A stretch of DNA of 64,000 nucleotides, from assembly GCA_038534295.1 (NCBI GenBank), contig JBCAXA010000002.1:558001-622000 (forward strand), in the 5' to 3' direction. How positions within the stretch are numbered: position 1 is the first letter of the stretch; each line of letters starts with the position of its first letter. This stretch comes from JBCAXA01 sp038534295 (GTDB lineage: Bacteria > Pseudomonadota > Gammaproteobacteria > Steroidobacterales > Woeseiaceae). The notes below the pieces were generated by a model, which was not told where the DNA came from, searched no databases, and saw only the letters and a program-made list of their open reading frames with translations. Made by a program: the position numbers and the translations under genes. Shown here piece by piece: positions 42,773-51,830 of the stretch.

Positions 42773-43672
42773 ATGATTGCCCTAGGCGGGCTGCTGATGG
42801 CTCTAACAGCAAACGCCGAGAAACGAATCGCCTTGTCGTTCGACGACGCACCACGCGCAGACGGTGCGGTCTATACCGGCGAAGCGCGTGCATCGGCACT
42901 CATAGAGGCGCTTGAGCGCGTGGACGCAGGCCCTGTGGTCTTTTTCGTGACTACCAAAGGTCTTGACAGTGAACCCGATGGCGTTGAGCGCATCGAGCGC
43001 TATGTGGAAGCGGGGCACCTCATCGCCAACCATTCGCACCAACACGGCTGGGCCCACAAGCACGACGTTGCTGATTACCTGGCGGATATCGATGAAGCTG
43101 GGCGGCGGCTCGAAGGCTTTGGCAATCAGCGGCCGTGGTATCGGTTTCCATTTCTGGACGAAGGCCGGACGCATGAGAAAATCGCGGCGATACAGCAAGG
43201 TTTGCAGGCTCGGCAGCTTACGAACGGCTACGTCACGGTCGATACCTACGATTGGTACCTCGACCAACGCCTGCAAGAGGCGCGGCAGGCAGGACGCGAG
43301 GTGGACTACGACAAACTCGGTCGGCTGTATGTGCGAATGATGCTTTACGCGGCGGAGTTCTACGACAGCATGGCCGTGCAAATGCTGGGCGAATCGCCGG
43401 TACATGTGTTGCTGCTGCACGAGAACGACAGCGCCGCCCTCTACGCCGCTGATTTGGTTAACGCGTTTCGTAAGGCGGGTTGGACAATTGTCAGTCCGGA
43501 TTGTGCGTACGACGCACCTTTGCCAGAGCCCGAGAGCATTTACACCATGCAGGGTCGTGTGTTTGCGCTCGCTGACGATGCGGGCCGATCGAGGAGCACG
43601 ATGTGGACGTGGGCTATCGACGAGGAAATGATCGATCTGTTGCTGGCGCGCAGCGGGGCGATCGCGCAATAG
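42773..43672 (+). CDS. Polysaccharide deacetylase-family protein (CE4-like), exported
   Basis: A 299-residue protein with a short signal peptide (MIALGGLLMALTANA). The NodB-type motif 1 reads ALSFDDAP (usually TFDDGP, first Asp and metal Asp kept). Motif 2 is IANHSHQH (H-x3-H metal ligands). RFPFLDEG corresponds to motif 3, and HVLLLHEND carries the catalytic His of motif 5. It could deacetylate cell-wall or exopolysaccharide. The frame is open from TTG 42722, but ATG 42773 fits the signal peptide. Confidence 0.85.
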   Translation: MIALGGLLMALTANAEKRIALSFDDAPRADGAVYTGEARASALIEALERVDAGPVVFFVTTKGLDSEPDGVERIERYVEAGHLIANHSHQHGWAHKHDVADYLADIDEAGRRLEGFGNQRPWYRFPFLDEGRTHEKIAAIQQGLQARQLTNGYVTVDTYDWYLDQRLQEARQAGREVDYDKLGRLYVRMMLYAAEFYDSMAVQMLGESPVHVLLLHENDSAALYAADLVNAFRKAGWTIVSPDCAYDAPLPEPESIYTMQGRVFALADDAGRSRSTMWTWAIDEEMIDLLLARSGAIAQ

Positions 43673-43813
43673 TCTGAGTCGAACGATCACCGACATGCGT
43701 GCGATTGCAACACGGCCGAGACGTTTTTCTATCGTATCCCCGGCGATCCTGGTTCGTCGCGAACCGAATGCGGGCGAAATGCGCGAAGCGTACTCGCTAC
43801 CGCAGTCGTTCGT

Positions 43814-44791
43814 ATGGCGTTTCGGGACTTGTTGTCGTTGGTGAGCCAGGCGCCATCGAAACCGGCGATGGGCGTACTCGCTCGGATTGAACCTTGGGTT
43901 CAAGCGGCTCGTCCGCTTGCGTTCCCAATGATCTTTATCCCGTTACTCATGGGGCAGGCGTTTGCGTTCGATGCCCACGGGCAATTCAGCGGGATGAGTC
44001 TGCTCTACACGGCGTTGTTCGGCGTTCTGTTTCAGGTCTATTTGCTGTACACGAACGATCATGCCGATGAGGCTATCGATAAGACGAATAAGCAACACTG
44101 GCTTTCCGGTGGATCGCGAGTTTTACCTGAGGGCAAGCTCCGCAGCGCCGATCTCTTGGTTGGCTCGAGAATCGCTTTTGCGCTGATGCTCGGACTGACC
44201 TTCTATCTCGTCGTTGACCATAACCGCCCGTGGCTGCCTGTCGGTATGGCCCTGGCCGTGGTCCTGTGTTGGGCGTACAACCGACATCCTCTGCGACTGT
44301 CCTACCGAGGCCATGGCGAAGTCCTGCAAGGGCTGGGTTGCGGTGTCTTGCTGCCGCTAATCGGCTTTTTTATGCAGACGGGCTCGTTGCAGCAGTTTCC
44401 CTGGAGTGCCCTCGTGTCACTCTTCTTGGTGTTCTATGCCGGCAACATCATTACGGCTTTGCCCGACTACCGATCGGATCGGGCCGGTGGAAAACACACG
44501 TACCCGGTCAGGTATGGTGAACTAACCGCCCGAGCGAGTGCGTTGCTGTTGTTGGCGGTGGCGTATATCAGCAGTGTCTTTGCGTTTCCGACGACATCGC
44601 CGAGCCGGCTTGCGATTGTCGTTATCCCTGCCTGTTTGGTGCTGATCGCTATTGCTGGGTCTGGTGTGCTTCGCAATGCCGATGTCGCCGAATTCTCGGT
44701 CTGTAAATCGTTCGTTAACTGGACGTCCGCCAGCCAAGCGTGGTTTCTTTGTGCCTGGATCGGTGTGCTGTTCGTGGGAAGCTCGCTGTGA
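43814..44791 (+). CDS. UbiA-family prenyltransferase (MenA-like)
   Basis: A 325-residue membrane enzyme with about eight helices. The first Asp-rich motif is NDHADEAID, which binds prenyl diphosphate through Mg2+. The second is DYRSDRAGGK. MenA-like context residues include the RPLAF start and GEVLQGLGCGVLLPLIGFF. It probably attaches an isoprenyl chain to an aromatic or other acceptor. The aromatic substrate is unknown, and no other quinone genes are nearby. Its TGA overlaps a GTG start of an FAD oxidoreductase, so the two are translated together and may modify the same lipid. Confidence 0.88.
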   Translation: MAFRDLLSLVSQAPSKPAMGVLARIEPWVQAARPLAFPMIFIPLLMGQAFAFDAHGQFSGMSLLYTALFGVLFQVYLLYTNDHADEAIDKTNKQHWLSGGSRVLPEGKLRSADLLVGSRIAFALMLGLTFYLVVDHNRPWLPVGMALAVVLCWAYNRHPLRLSYRGHGEVLQGLGCGVLLPLIGFFMQTGSLQQFPWSALVSLFLVFYAGNIITALPDYRSDRAGGKHTYPVRYGELTARASALLLLAVAYISSVFAFPTTSPSRLAIVVIPACLVLIAIAGSGVLRNADVAEFSVCKSFVNWTSASQAWFLCAWIGVLFVGSSL

Positions 44792-46080
44792 GAATAGCCA
44801 TCGTTGGCAGTGGGATTGCCGGATTGAGTGCCGCCTGGCTGCTCAGCCGCGATCATCAGGTCACGATCTTCGAGAAGTCGGAACGTCTCGGGATGGATGC
44901 CCACTCGCTCGACGTGCGCGATCCGCAAGGGAATGCGCGAATCGATGTGCCGCTGCGCGTTTTTTTCGACGGTTTCTATCCCAACCTCACGGCGCTTTAT
45001 CGAGAGCTTGAGATCGAATTCAAACCGGTCAACTACGCGGCTTCATTTGGTTTTCTCAACGACAAGACCTACTTTCGGTTTGAAAACTATCGGGTTGGTC
45101 GATTTTCCGTGCCTTTTTTGAAGGGCAATCCGTCGATCAATTGGAAAGCACTGCAGATCGGTTGGGACGTCCTGCGCTTTTTCCGCCAAATGCCGCGTTC
45201 GCTGGCCGGCGGCATTGCCGATGGCACGACACTCGAAGACTACGTGGAACAGCACAACTACTCGATGGCCTTTGCCGACGGGTTTTTGTATCCGACGTTT
45301 TCCGGCATCTGTACCTGCAGCCATGACAGCGTCAAAACCTATCCAGCGCGTGTCGTGCTCGAGTACTTGAACTGCGGTTTGTTGTTATCGTCGGTGCAAC
45401 GCGTCACTCGTGGCACGCAGGAGGTCGTTCAGCGCCTGGCCCGCGACGTCCAGGAGATTCGCCTTCGCTCGGAAATCACCGAGGTGTTCCGGGAGGACGA
45501 TGGGGTCGTTGTGCGCACGCCCACGGCAACGTCGACCTTCGACCACGTCGTTCTTGCGACGCAGGCTAATCAGACGGCGAGGATGCTAAAAGACGCCTCG
45601 CGCGACGAGCGCGAGGTGTTGGGTTCGTTCAAGTACGAGGCAAGCCGAGTCGTTGTTCACAAAGATACCCGGCTCGCGCCACTTGGCGGCGAGTCGCGAT
45701 GGGCACCTGTAAATTTTCTGCTGGCAGACAGCGCCTCAGCCCCCATGGCAACGATCTACATGAACGCCATTCAGAACATGCCGGGGCGCGGTCCGGTGTT
45801 TCAAACGTGGAACCCGATCGTCGAGCCAGATCCTGGGATGGTACTGGCGGAGGCAGGCTTCGAAAGGCCGCTCGTCAACAAGCTATCGATGAGCGCATTG
45901 CAACGTCTGGAGCAGCTACACGACCAGCACGACCGACGCCTATGGTTTTGCGGTTCTTATGCTGCGCACGGCATTCCCTTGCTAGAGAGTGCGGCGAAGT
46001 CCGCCTTATCGGTGGCCGAGCGCCTGGGCAGCCGACGACCATGGGCCAAAGCAGGCGATTCACCTAAAAAACGTGCGTAG
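44788..46080 (+). CDS. FAD-dependent amine-oxidase/desaturase-like flavoprotein
   Basis: A 430-residue flavoprotein. The N-terminal Rossmann motif is AIVGSGIAGLSAAWLLS with Glu at the end of strand 2 (IFEKSERLG). A later VVLATQANQ strand and the C-terminal FAD contact WFCGSYAAHGIPLLESA follow. It is related to the NAD/FAD-binding proteins of phytoene desaturase and amine oxidase type. The GTG at 44788 forms a 4-base GTGA overlap with the upstream prenyltransferase gene. Together they suggest isoprenoid or quinone-type lipid modification, which is inference from context only. Confidence 0.87.
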   Translation: MRIAIVGSGIAGLSAAWLLSRDHQVTIFEKSERLGMDAHSLDVRDPQGNARIDVPLRVFFDGFYPNLTALYRELEIEFKPVNYAASFGFLNDKTYFRFENYRVGRFSVPFLKGNPSINWKALQIGWDVLRFFRQMPRSLAGGIADGTTLEDYVEQHNYSMAFADGFLYPTFSGICTCSHDSVKTYPARVVLEYLNCGLLLSSVQRVTRGTQEVVQRLARDVQEIRLRSEITEVFREDDGVVVRTPTATSTFDHVVLATQANQTARMLKDASRDEREVLGSFKYEASRVVVHKDTRLAPLGGESRWAPVNFLLADSASAPMATIYMNAIQNMPGRGPVFQTWNPIVEPDPGMVLAEAGFERPLVNKLSMSALQRLEQLHDQHDRRLWFCGSYAAHGIPLLESAAKSALSVAERLGSRRPWAKAGDSPKKRA

Positions 46081-46158
46081 TCGATTGCGCTGCTGCGGGT
46101 GTCCCGCGCGTCTGTGCCTAATGCATGGTCGTCCGATAGCAATGAGGCGGTGTGGTGG

Positions 46159-47292
46159 CTATTGCTTCAGTAGCTGTTCTTGCCCCTGACCGCGTAACGC
46201 CATCCATCCTCCCCAACAGAGCGCGCCGAGGCCAAGGATCCAAATGATCATGACGGCAACGGTGCCGAGGTACGGAACGTAGCTCAAGAGACCGACCGCA
46301 ACGACCGCAACTGGAATGGCGACCAACGCTTGCCAGCGTGCGGGATTCGATCGAAACCGGCGCAGCACAAGGTCACTCAGTGCAAACAAGCCGGTCAACA
46401 CACCGAACAGCAACAGAATGACAAAGCCGCCGATCACGGACAGGCCTACCCATGCGTCAAGCGGTGAGAACAACAGAATCAAGCCGCACACCGGAACGCC
46501 ACCCATCACGGCCAAACCAAGTCCCAGGGACGCTCCCGGGTGCTCTGCGATCTGCCCAGAACTCGATCGCAGCAGTCGTGAGAACAGGAGGAATAAAAGA
46601 ACCACTGCAACAATGACGCTAATCGTGAACGAAAGGGCACGACCGGACAGAAGTTTCTCGGCGATGCCGGGCACTGGTTCCTCGATGAACTCGCCCGCTA
46701 TGCGTGCGTCCTCGCTTATGTCGGCCTCATTCTCGCTGCGCCAAGTAAGATTGCCGTGCACGATCGCTTCGGGTCCGACGTGTAACTCGTCGCCGGTCAC
46801 CGCAACGTCTCCGGTGACCTCGGCATTGATCGTGATCGATTGGCCGCGGATCTTCAGGTCACCTCCGACGTCGCCAACAACATCGACCGTTTGACCGGCC
46901 AGCCACGCCCAGTCGCCGATACTCTCGGCAACGGTAATGGTTTGACCGGCGGCGACGACGTGACCCGCGACAGGGGAGGTGATCCTGATGTGCTGACCGG
47001 CAACGCGGACGTCATCAGCGCCCCCGGAGCGAATCTCAATATCCTGCGCAGCCACAATCATGTCGCCGTCTACGGCCCCATCGACGGTAACGTGCTGCCC
47101 AGCGGCAACAAGGTCGCCGGCAATCGAGGTCTGTACATTCAGCTCACGCCGTGCGGCGTACACATCGTGATCGATGGGTTGATCGATAACGAGAACGTCG
47201 TCTGAGTCTTGGGCCCATGCAGGCGTGGCTAGTGCCACGACAAGTCCAACCAGCGCCATTACGCACGCGGTTCGGATATGGCGTATGTCCAT
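46159..47292 (-). CDS. Extracytoplasmic bactofilin-like (polymer-forming) membrane protein
   Basis: A 377-residue protein. The signal peptide ends at ATPAWAQD. About 140 residues of short right-handed beta-helix repeats follow, with the rhythm VAGQxIxI..VxGxVVAAG (IAGDLVAAGQHVTV, DDVRVAGQHIRI, VGGDLKIRGQSITI, VTGDVAVTGDELHV), as in bactofilins. Four to five membrane helices form the C-terminal half. Bactofilins are normally cytosolic; here the helix would lie in the periplasm, anchored behind by the membrane part. The ATG at 47292 has AGGTG 5 bases upstream. Function unknown. Confidence 0.82.
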   Translation of the reverse strand: MDIRHIRTACVMALVGLVVALATPAWAQDSDDVLVIDQPIDHDVYAARRELNVQTSIAGDLVAAGQHVTVDGAVDGDMIVAAQDIEIRSGGADDVRVAGQHIRITSPVAGHVVAAGQTITVAESIGDWAWLAGQTVDVVGDVGGDLKIRGQSITINAEVTGDVAVTGDELHVGPEAIVHGNLTWRSENEADISEDARIAGEFIEEPVPGIAEKLLSGRALSFTISVIVAVVLLFLLFSRLLRSSSGQIAEHPGASLGLGLAVMGGVPVCGLILLFSPLDAWVGLSVIGGFVILLLFGVLTGLFALSDLVLRRFRSNPARWQALVAIPVAVVAVGLLSYVPYLGTVAVMIIWILGLGALCWGGWMALRGQGQEQLLKQ

Positions 47293-47614
47293 GTTGCACC
47301 TGCGCTTTCGACATTGTTGACGATCTCGCCAGTGTAGAGTCGAGGCTGGCGCTAGCAATAGGTAGTAGCCGAAGCGTTGTTTCGTGCGGACACGATTCTG
47401 ATAAAGGAAAAGCACCGGCACGGCCGAATTCGGCGTGACCGGCCGTCGGTGTCCAACGGCACGCGCTTTTGGCGACGCACACTGCCGGCGACGTGGAGCT
47501 TGGGTCGGCAGGCCGCAGTGGCGGCCTCGTGAGCGCTGGACGAGGCCAACGAGCACAAAAAGAAGAAAGAATGGAGCTCCCGGCAATGCCGGGAGCTTCA
47601 CTCAGTCCTATCTT
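47293..47614. other. Intergenic region with a terminator, no gene
   Basis: The 322 bases between the bactofilin-like gene and the upstream phosphatase-like gene, both on the minus strand, hold the phosphatase terminator and presumably the promoter of the bactofilin-like gene. I see no convincing open frame or RNA gene. Confidence 0.6.
47553..47598 (-). terminator. Terminator of the phosphatase-like gene
   Basis: A perfect 10-base-pair stem (AGCTCCCGGC with GCCGGGAGCT) and a 3-base loop. On the minus strand it is followed by a T-rich stretch (CATTCTTTCTTCTTTTTG). It starts 17 bases after the stop codon of the phosphatase-like gene. Confidence 0.85.
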
Positions 47615-49771
47615 TTAGAAAATAAAGTTGCAGCTGTTTTTCAGACGGGCGGGCCGAACACCGATGACTTTCATCAGTATGCGGGGGCGACCCGGGCCAG
47701 CGCCGTCGGCGTCAACCAGGACCAGGGTGTCAGCCCGACGGCTGAAGAACGAGAACAACGAGAACGAGCGACGGAACTTGATGTAGCCGTCGGCGATGGG
47801 ATCGTCGGAACTCACGCCGAGACGGGACAGCAAGCTGACGAGGTCGATGCGATCTTCGCCCACCTCGAAGTCGACGAGAACATCGCCGCGTTCCGACATA
47901 TCGTTATAGATATACGTGTCGATGCCCGCGCCACCGTACAGAATATCCAAACCCGACAGGCCAGCGATGAAGTCCGGGCCGTCCGTGCCGATCAGGAAGT
48001 CGCTGCGACGGTTCTCCCCGACAAGCAGACTCACCTCGGTTTGCGACACCGGTTCGCCGGTCGCGTTGAAGACAATCTGCTGCACGTCGTCGTAGATGCG
48101 GCGCTCAGTGTCGCCGATTAAGTTCAGATCAGCATCCAAGTTGGGGAAGCTGTAGGCCATTGCCAAGGTCATGACACGAGGTCCGGAGCATTGGGACAAG
48201 TTCATTTCCAAGTGTCCGTAGTGCTTACCGCCTGCGGTCAAGATCGTGTACTGACCGCTGTCGTTGCTGACTTCTTCCCACAGCTCAGGCACATCCAAGT
48301 GGGCGGTCCACTGCGAGAACGGGTTTTGTACAGCGAGATCCGTGTCCGTGCGGGTGCCGCGCATACCGTCGCCACCGATGCCGACGTCGTAGTAGTTGAC
48401 GCCGATTTCATCGGCATCTTCGTTGACGTAGGAGCGCTCGGCGATCTCGCTGTGCCCGGAGAAGACTGCGGTCACGCCATATTCGTCGAACAGCGGCTGG
48501 TATTGGCGCAACGGCGTGCCCGCCTGGCCGGACGCGTTGGCGGCGAATTCCGGCGGTAGGCCTGCGTTGGGTATGCCGTGCACACCCGATGAGTAAGCGA
48601 CGTTGTGCCACTGGGCCACGATGATCTTGTTGTCGTGACGGCACTCTTCCAGTTGGGCAACAACCCAGTTGTACTGAACGGAACCCGGGTTGAAGTCGGA
48701 GACGTCGGTGCCATCCGTGAACTGAGCCGTGGTGTTGTTGGCGCGGTAGACCGCGGCCGTGTAGTTGATCTGCGTGTCGGTATTGGGCGTTGCGGCGTTG
48801 CCGCGGTCACCCGGCGCAACGTCCGGCTCGCCGTTGGAGGAATCCAGCGTGAGAATGCACAGCGGACCGTAGTCAGTGCGGTAGTAATTGTCCTGGTGCT
48901 CAGGCGTGCCGTTCTCCGGCATGTCGAAGTAAGCCTTGTACTTACTGCGGCTGTAACCGACCGCGTTGAAATCGGCGGAAATGCCGTAACCGCCGTTAAC
49001 GGCGGCGAAGTTTTCCCAGTTACCGAGTGCCGGCAGGATGGGTCGCTTCGTCAGCACGTCGTCGAATGCACCGGCGTTGTGGCGAAAGAACTCGTCCCAG
49101 CCGAACTGGTAGCCGCCGCCCTGCACCAGATCGCCGGGCATGATGACCATATCGGGCTGGCGCTCGTCGATGATGCGCAGGTTCTGAGCGTAGCCGTCCT
49201 GCTGATTCAGCATGTAGACCTGTCGGTTCGAACCGTCAACGGGCCAGTCGGCAGGACGGCCGAGGCTGCCCGGCGCCTGTGGGCCTTCAGTCCAGTCGCG
49301 AGTTTGCACGGCGCCACGGGGCTCGGTCTCGGAGTCGGACAAAATGGCGGCTCGGATGTCCTGCCAATGCGATGCGGTGGGCGCAGTCGCAAGCGTCGCG
49401 GAGAACGTCGCGGCACCCTGCGTCACTGTGTAATCGTACGTGGTGTTCGGCGACAGGCCGGTTACGTTGATGGAGTGCTTGTAATTTTCGTCGGCCAAAA
49501 TGGTGTAGCCGTTGTTGACGGCATCGTCGAGTTCAGGTTGGCGATAGGTCAGCAGTTCCTTGAGCTCGGGGGTGGAGTAGTACGCGACGTGCGAATCTAG
49601 GTCGCCACCGGTAATGACGAGCTCACCAGGATGATTGTTGTCGGTAAACCACGTGATTAGCATGCCGTCTTCGGCAGGCTGCTGCTGATAGGGCAGTACA
49701 CGGAATTGGGCTTGAGCTGCAGCGGGGAGCACGATCACTGCGACTCCAATGCACAGGATAAAGCGGTTCAT
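47615..49771 (-). CDS. Purple-acid-phosphatase-like metallophosphoesterase with RTX-type C-terminus
   Basis: A 718-residue exported protein. The Sec signal peptide is FILCIGVAVIVLPAAAQAQ. An N-terminal Fn3-like domain (about 25-135) precedes a metallophosphoesterase domain (about 140-500). Family metal motifs are altered: SDSETE for DxH/DxG, MPGDLVQGG kept, GNWEN for GNHE, WHNV kept, and GHSEIAE for GHxH. The C-terminus (about 615-680, GTDGPDFIAGLSGLDILYGG then DVLVDFEVGEDRIDL) is a hemolysin-type Ca-binding segment as used for type I secretion. ATG 49771 follows AGGA at 7 bases. Activity doubtful because several His ligands are missing. Confidence 0.82.
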   Translation of the reverse strand: MNRFILCIGVAVIVLPAAAQAQFRVLPYQQQPAEDGMLITWFTDNNHPGELVITGGDLDSHVAYYSTPELKELLTYRQPELDDAVNNGYTILADENYKHSINVTGLSPNTTYDYTVTQGAATFSATLATAPTASHWQDIRAAILSDSETEPRGAVQTRDWTEGPQAPGSLGRPADWPVDGSNRQVYMLNQQDGYAQNLRIIDERQPDMVIMPGDLVQGGGYQFGWDEFFRHNAGAFDDVLTKRPILPALGNWENFAAVNGGYGISADFNAVGYSRSKYKAYFDMPENGTPEHQDNYYRTDYGPLCILTLDSSNGEPDVAPGDRGNAATPNTDTQINYTAAVYRANNTTAQFTDGTDVSDFNPGSVQYNWVVAQLEECRHDNKIIVAQWHNVAYSSGVHGIPNAGLPPEFAANASGQAGTPLRQYQPLFDEYGVTAVFSGHSEIAERSYVNEDADEIGVNYYDVGIGGDGMRGTRTDTDLAVQNPFSQWTAHLDVPELWEEVSNDSGQYTILTAGGKHYGHLEMNLSQCSGPRVMTLAMAYSFPNLDADLNLIGDTERRIYDDVQQIVFNATGEPVSQTEVSLLVGENRRSDFLIGTDGPDFIAGLSGLDILYGGAGIDTYIYNDMSERGDVLVDFEVGEDRIDLVSLLSRLGVSSDDPIADGYIKFRRSFSLFSFFSRRADTLVLVDADGAGPGRPRILMKVIGVRPARLKNSCNFIF

Positions 49772-50200
49772 AATCACTTCCTTGATCGTTGTCTCGAGCG
49801 GGGAATGGGTTCAAAAGCAACTAAATAGAACACGCCAAAAACCACGGTTGAGCGTGGCTGCCAAAGCCAGTACCGGCGCATTTTGGGGCTGGGCGTCATG
49901 ATCGCCGCATTGCATAGTCGGCGTTGCTCAACTTTCTGCGCCTCACGTGCCTTAGCGATAAGGCACGTTAAAAAGTAGTTGAGCTAGATGTCTCGAAAGT
50001 GTCGGCTTTGTTTCTTTTTTGTTTTCTTCATTGTTGGGTATTGCCTGTCCAAAGCTCGTTGTTCTTGCGTCTAGCAACACACGTCGATGGATCGTCGGGG
50101 ACGTGGCCGCAAAGTTTTGTTCCGCCACTTGGTCCTGATGCTCTTACTTAGGAGAGCTCGTTGATCAATGAGCTGGGGAGATGCGGAGGAGGGCGAGACG
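49772..50200. other. Divergent intergenic region, no gene
   Basis: The 429 bases upstream of both the phosphatase-like gene and the YcaQ-like gene contain a 59-base nested inverted repeat (listed separately) and a T-rich stretch at 50007-50033. No supported open frame or tRNA. It presumably carries both promoters, but no clear hexamer pair stands out. Confidence 0.6.
49926..49984. repeat. 59-base nested inverted repeat, attC-like
   Basis: The outer arms GCTCAACT and AGTTGAGC (8 bases) enclose a perfect 10-base stem (ACGTGCCTTA with TAAGGCACGT, loop GCGA). Total length is 59 bases. The outer 7-mers fit the integron attC consensus ends, RYYYAAC (GCTCAAC) and GTTRRRY (GTTGAGC). The interior spacing is not a good attC match, and no integrase or cassette gene lies beside it. 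It could also be a protein-binding palindrome or a structured leader of the phosphatase-like mRNA. Confidence 0.6.
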
Positions 50201-51439
50201 ATGGCCACTGGTGTATTTTTGGCCCACAAAGATCGGTTTGATGTCGCTGACATGACTGCAGAGCTGAAAATCCGCAATCGCGATGCCCGAAGGCTGCTCT
50301 TGAATGCTCAAGGTCTCGCCGCGGCGCCGACAGGCGCGCTCGATCTCAGCTCGGTAATTCGAAGCCTCGGGTTTGTCCAGCTCGATACAATTCAAGTCAT
50401 TGCGCGCGCTCATCACCACATCCTTTGGAGCCGCAACCAGCATTATCGGGAGCGCATGCTCGATGCCTATCTGGCGAAGCACCGCCTTGGGTTCGAGCAC
50501 TTCACGCACGATGCATCGATCATTCCGGTCGAGTTTTATCCGATGTGGACCCGCCAGTTTCAGCGCTTGGAGAAGAAAGTGCGTCAATGGGGGTGGGGCA
50601 GAGGTGTGTCTGCAACGCGGGAACTCAGCGCCGTCCGGGACCGGATTACTCGCGAAGGCCCTTTGTCGACGAAAGATTTCGATTCAAAGGTGAATGGCGA
50701 ACGGAAGATGTGGGATCGCCCACCGCACAAGCGTGCGCTCGATTACCTGTGGTACACCGGCGAACTAACAACGTCGCATCGCGAGAATTTTACGAAGTAC
50801 TACGATCTCACGGAAAGGGTGATTCCAGCCGAGTTCACCGAATCCTCTGCAAAGGACGCTGATCAAGTTGATTGGCTGTGTCAGAGTGCGATCGAACGGC
50901 TGGCTTTCGGATCGATTGGCGACATTCAGCGTTTTTGGGACGCGGTCGACAACGCCGAGGCCAAAGATTGGGTGCAACACAATGAAACACGACTCGTGCC
51001 GGTGGCGATTGAGGACGCCAATGGTGAGTTCCGGTCCGCGTATGCGCCACGAGATGTGGAAGCTCGACTGGCCGCCGCTCGAGCGCCCACGAGTCGCTTA
51101 CGGATCATGAACCCGTTCGATCCGTTGATCAGGGATCGGGTTCGACTAGAACGACTGTTCGGGTTCGAGTACCGCGTCGAGATGTTCGTGCCCCAGGCAA
51201 AGCGACGGTGGGGATACTACGTGTATCCACTGCTTGAAGGGGACCGGTTTGTCGGCCGATTGGAAGCCAAAGCCAATCGAAAAACGGGCTGCCTCACGGT
51301 GACCAATCTCTGGCCTGAAGCGGGTGTGAAATGGACCAATGCGCGCTACGCCAAACTCGAGGCTGAATTGGCGCGGCTTGCAAAGCTCGTTGGTGCAGAT
51401 GACGTGGTTTTGGCTGGTCAAGCGCGCACTCAGCGGTAG
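50201..51439 (+). CDS. YcaQ/AZL-like DNA glycosylase (winged-helix HTH_42)
   Basis: A 412-residue protein of the AlkZ/YcaQ superfamily, which removes alkylated bases or unhooks interstrand cross-links. Three tandem winged helices are expected. The catalytic loop reads FVQLDTIQVIARAHH, a QxD motif as in E. coli YcaQ rather than the QxQ of AlkZ. Other family blocks are HILWSRN, FEHFTHDASIIP, WDRPPHKRALDYLWYTGEL and MNPFDPLIRDR. ATG 50201 follows AGGAGGGCGAGACG, a near-perfect ribosome site; ATG 50168 in frame is less likely. It stands alone. Confidence 0.92.
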   Translation: MATGVFLAHKDRFDVADMTAELKIRNRDARRLLLNAQGLAAAPTGALDLSSVIRSLGFVQLDTIQVIARAHHHILWSRNQHYRERMLDAYLAKHRLGFEHFTHDASIIPVEFYPMWTRQFQRLEKKVRQWGWGRGVSATRELSAVRDRITREGPLSTKDFDSKVNGERKMWDRPPHKRALDYLWYTGELTTSHRENFTKYYDLTERVIPAEFTESSAKDADQVDWLCQSAIERLAFGSIGDIQRFWDAVDNAEAKDWVQHNETRLVPVAIEDANGEFRSAYAPRDVEARLAAARAPTSRLRIMNPFDPLIRDRVRLERLFGFEYRVEMFVPQAKRRWGYYVYPLLEGDRFVGRLEAKANRKTGCLTVTNLWPEAGVKWTNARYAKLEAELARLAKLVGADDVVLAGQARTQR

Positions 51440-51830
51440 GCTGCCGTAGCGGAACCCAGCGATTTGGGAGCCGGCCACGGGCCAAGAAGACACTGTGCTC
51501 GGGACTCCTGAGACAAAGGCGTTACGCCATCGATTGGAGGTTCATCGAAAATACGTCGGCGTATCTCCAGGCGTTGGTTCAGAGAATGCAGTCTCGATTG
51601 CCGTTCCATACTGACTAGACAACGGGTCGCGCTAAATAATCGAGCTGTAAGTGTATTTCACAATTTAACATAATATACATTATACGCATAATTAATTCGA
51701 GCCCGTTTCCCAATTCATCTAGAGCAAGTTCTCGAACACTGGCCTGTAAAACAAATTCCCGTGCATTCAAGAACGAGAGATTGAGAATGTTTACACGTCA
51801 ATGGAGCTATAAAGTGGCCAAGTAGCGCGC
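51440..51830. other. Convergent intergenic region with AT-rich patch, no gene
   Basis: The 391 bases between the ends of the YcaQ-like and PhoX genes include a strongly AT-rich stretch at about 51655-51705 (ACATAATATACATTATACGC). This has 5-base inverted arms but no stable hairpin, T-run or open frame. I see no terminator for either flanking gene. Confidence 0.5.
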
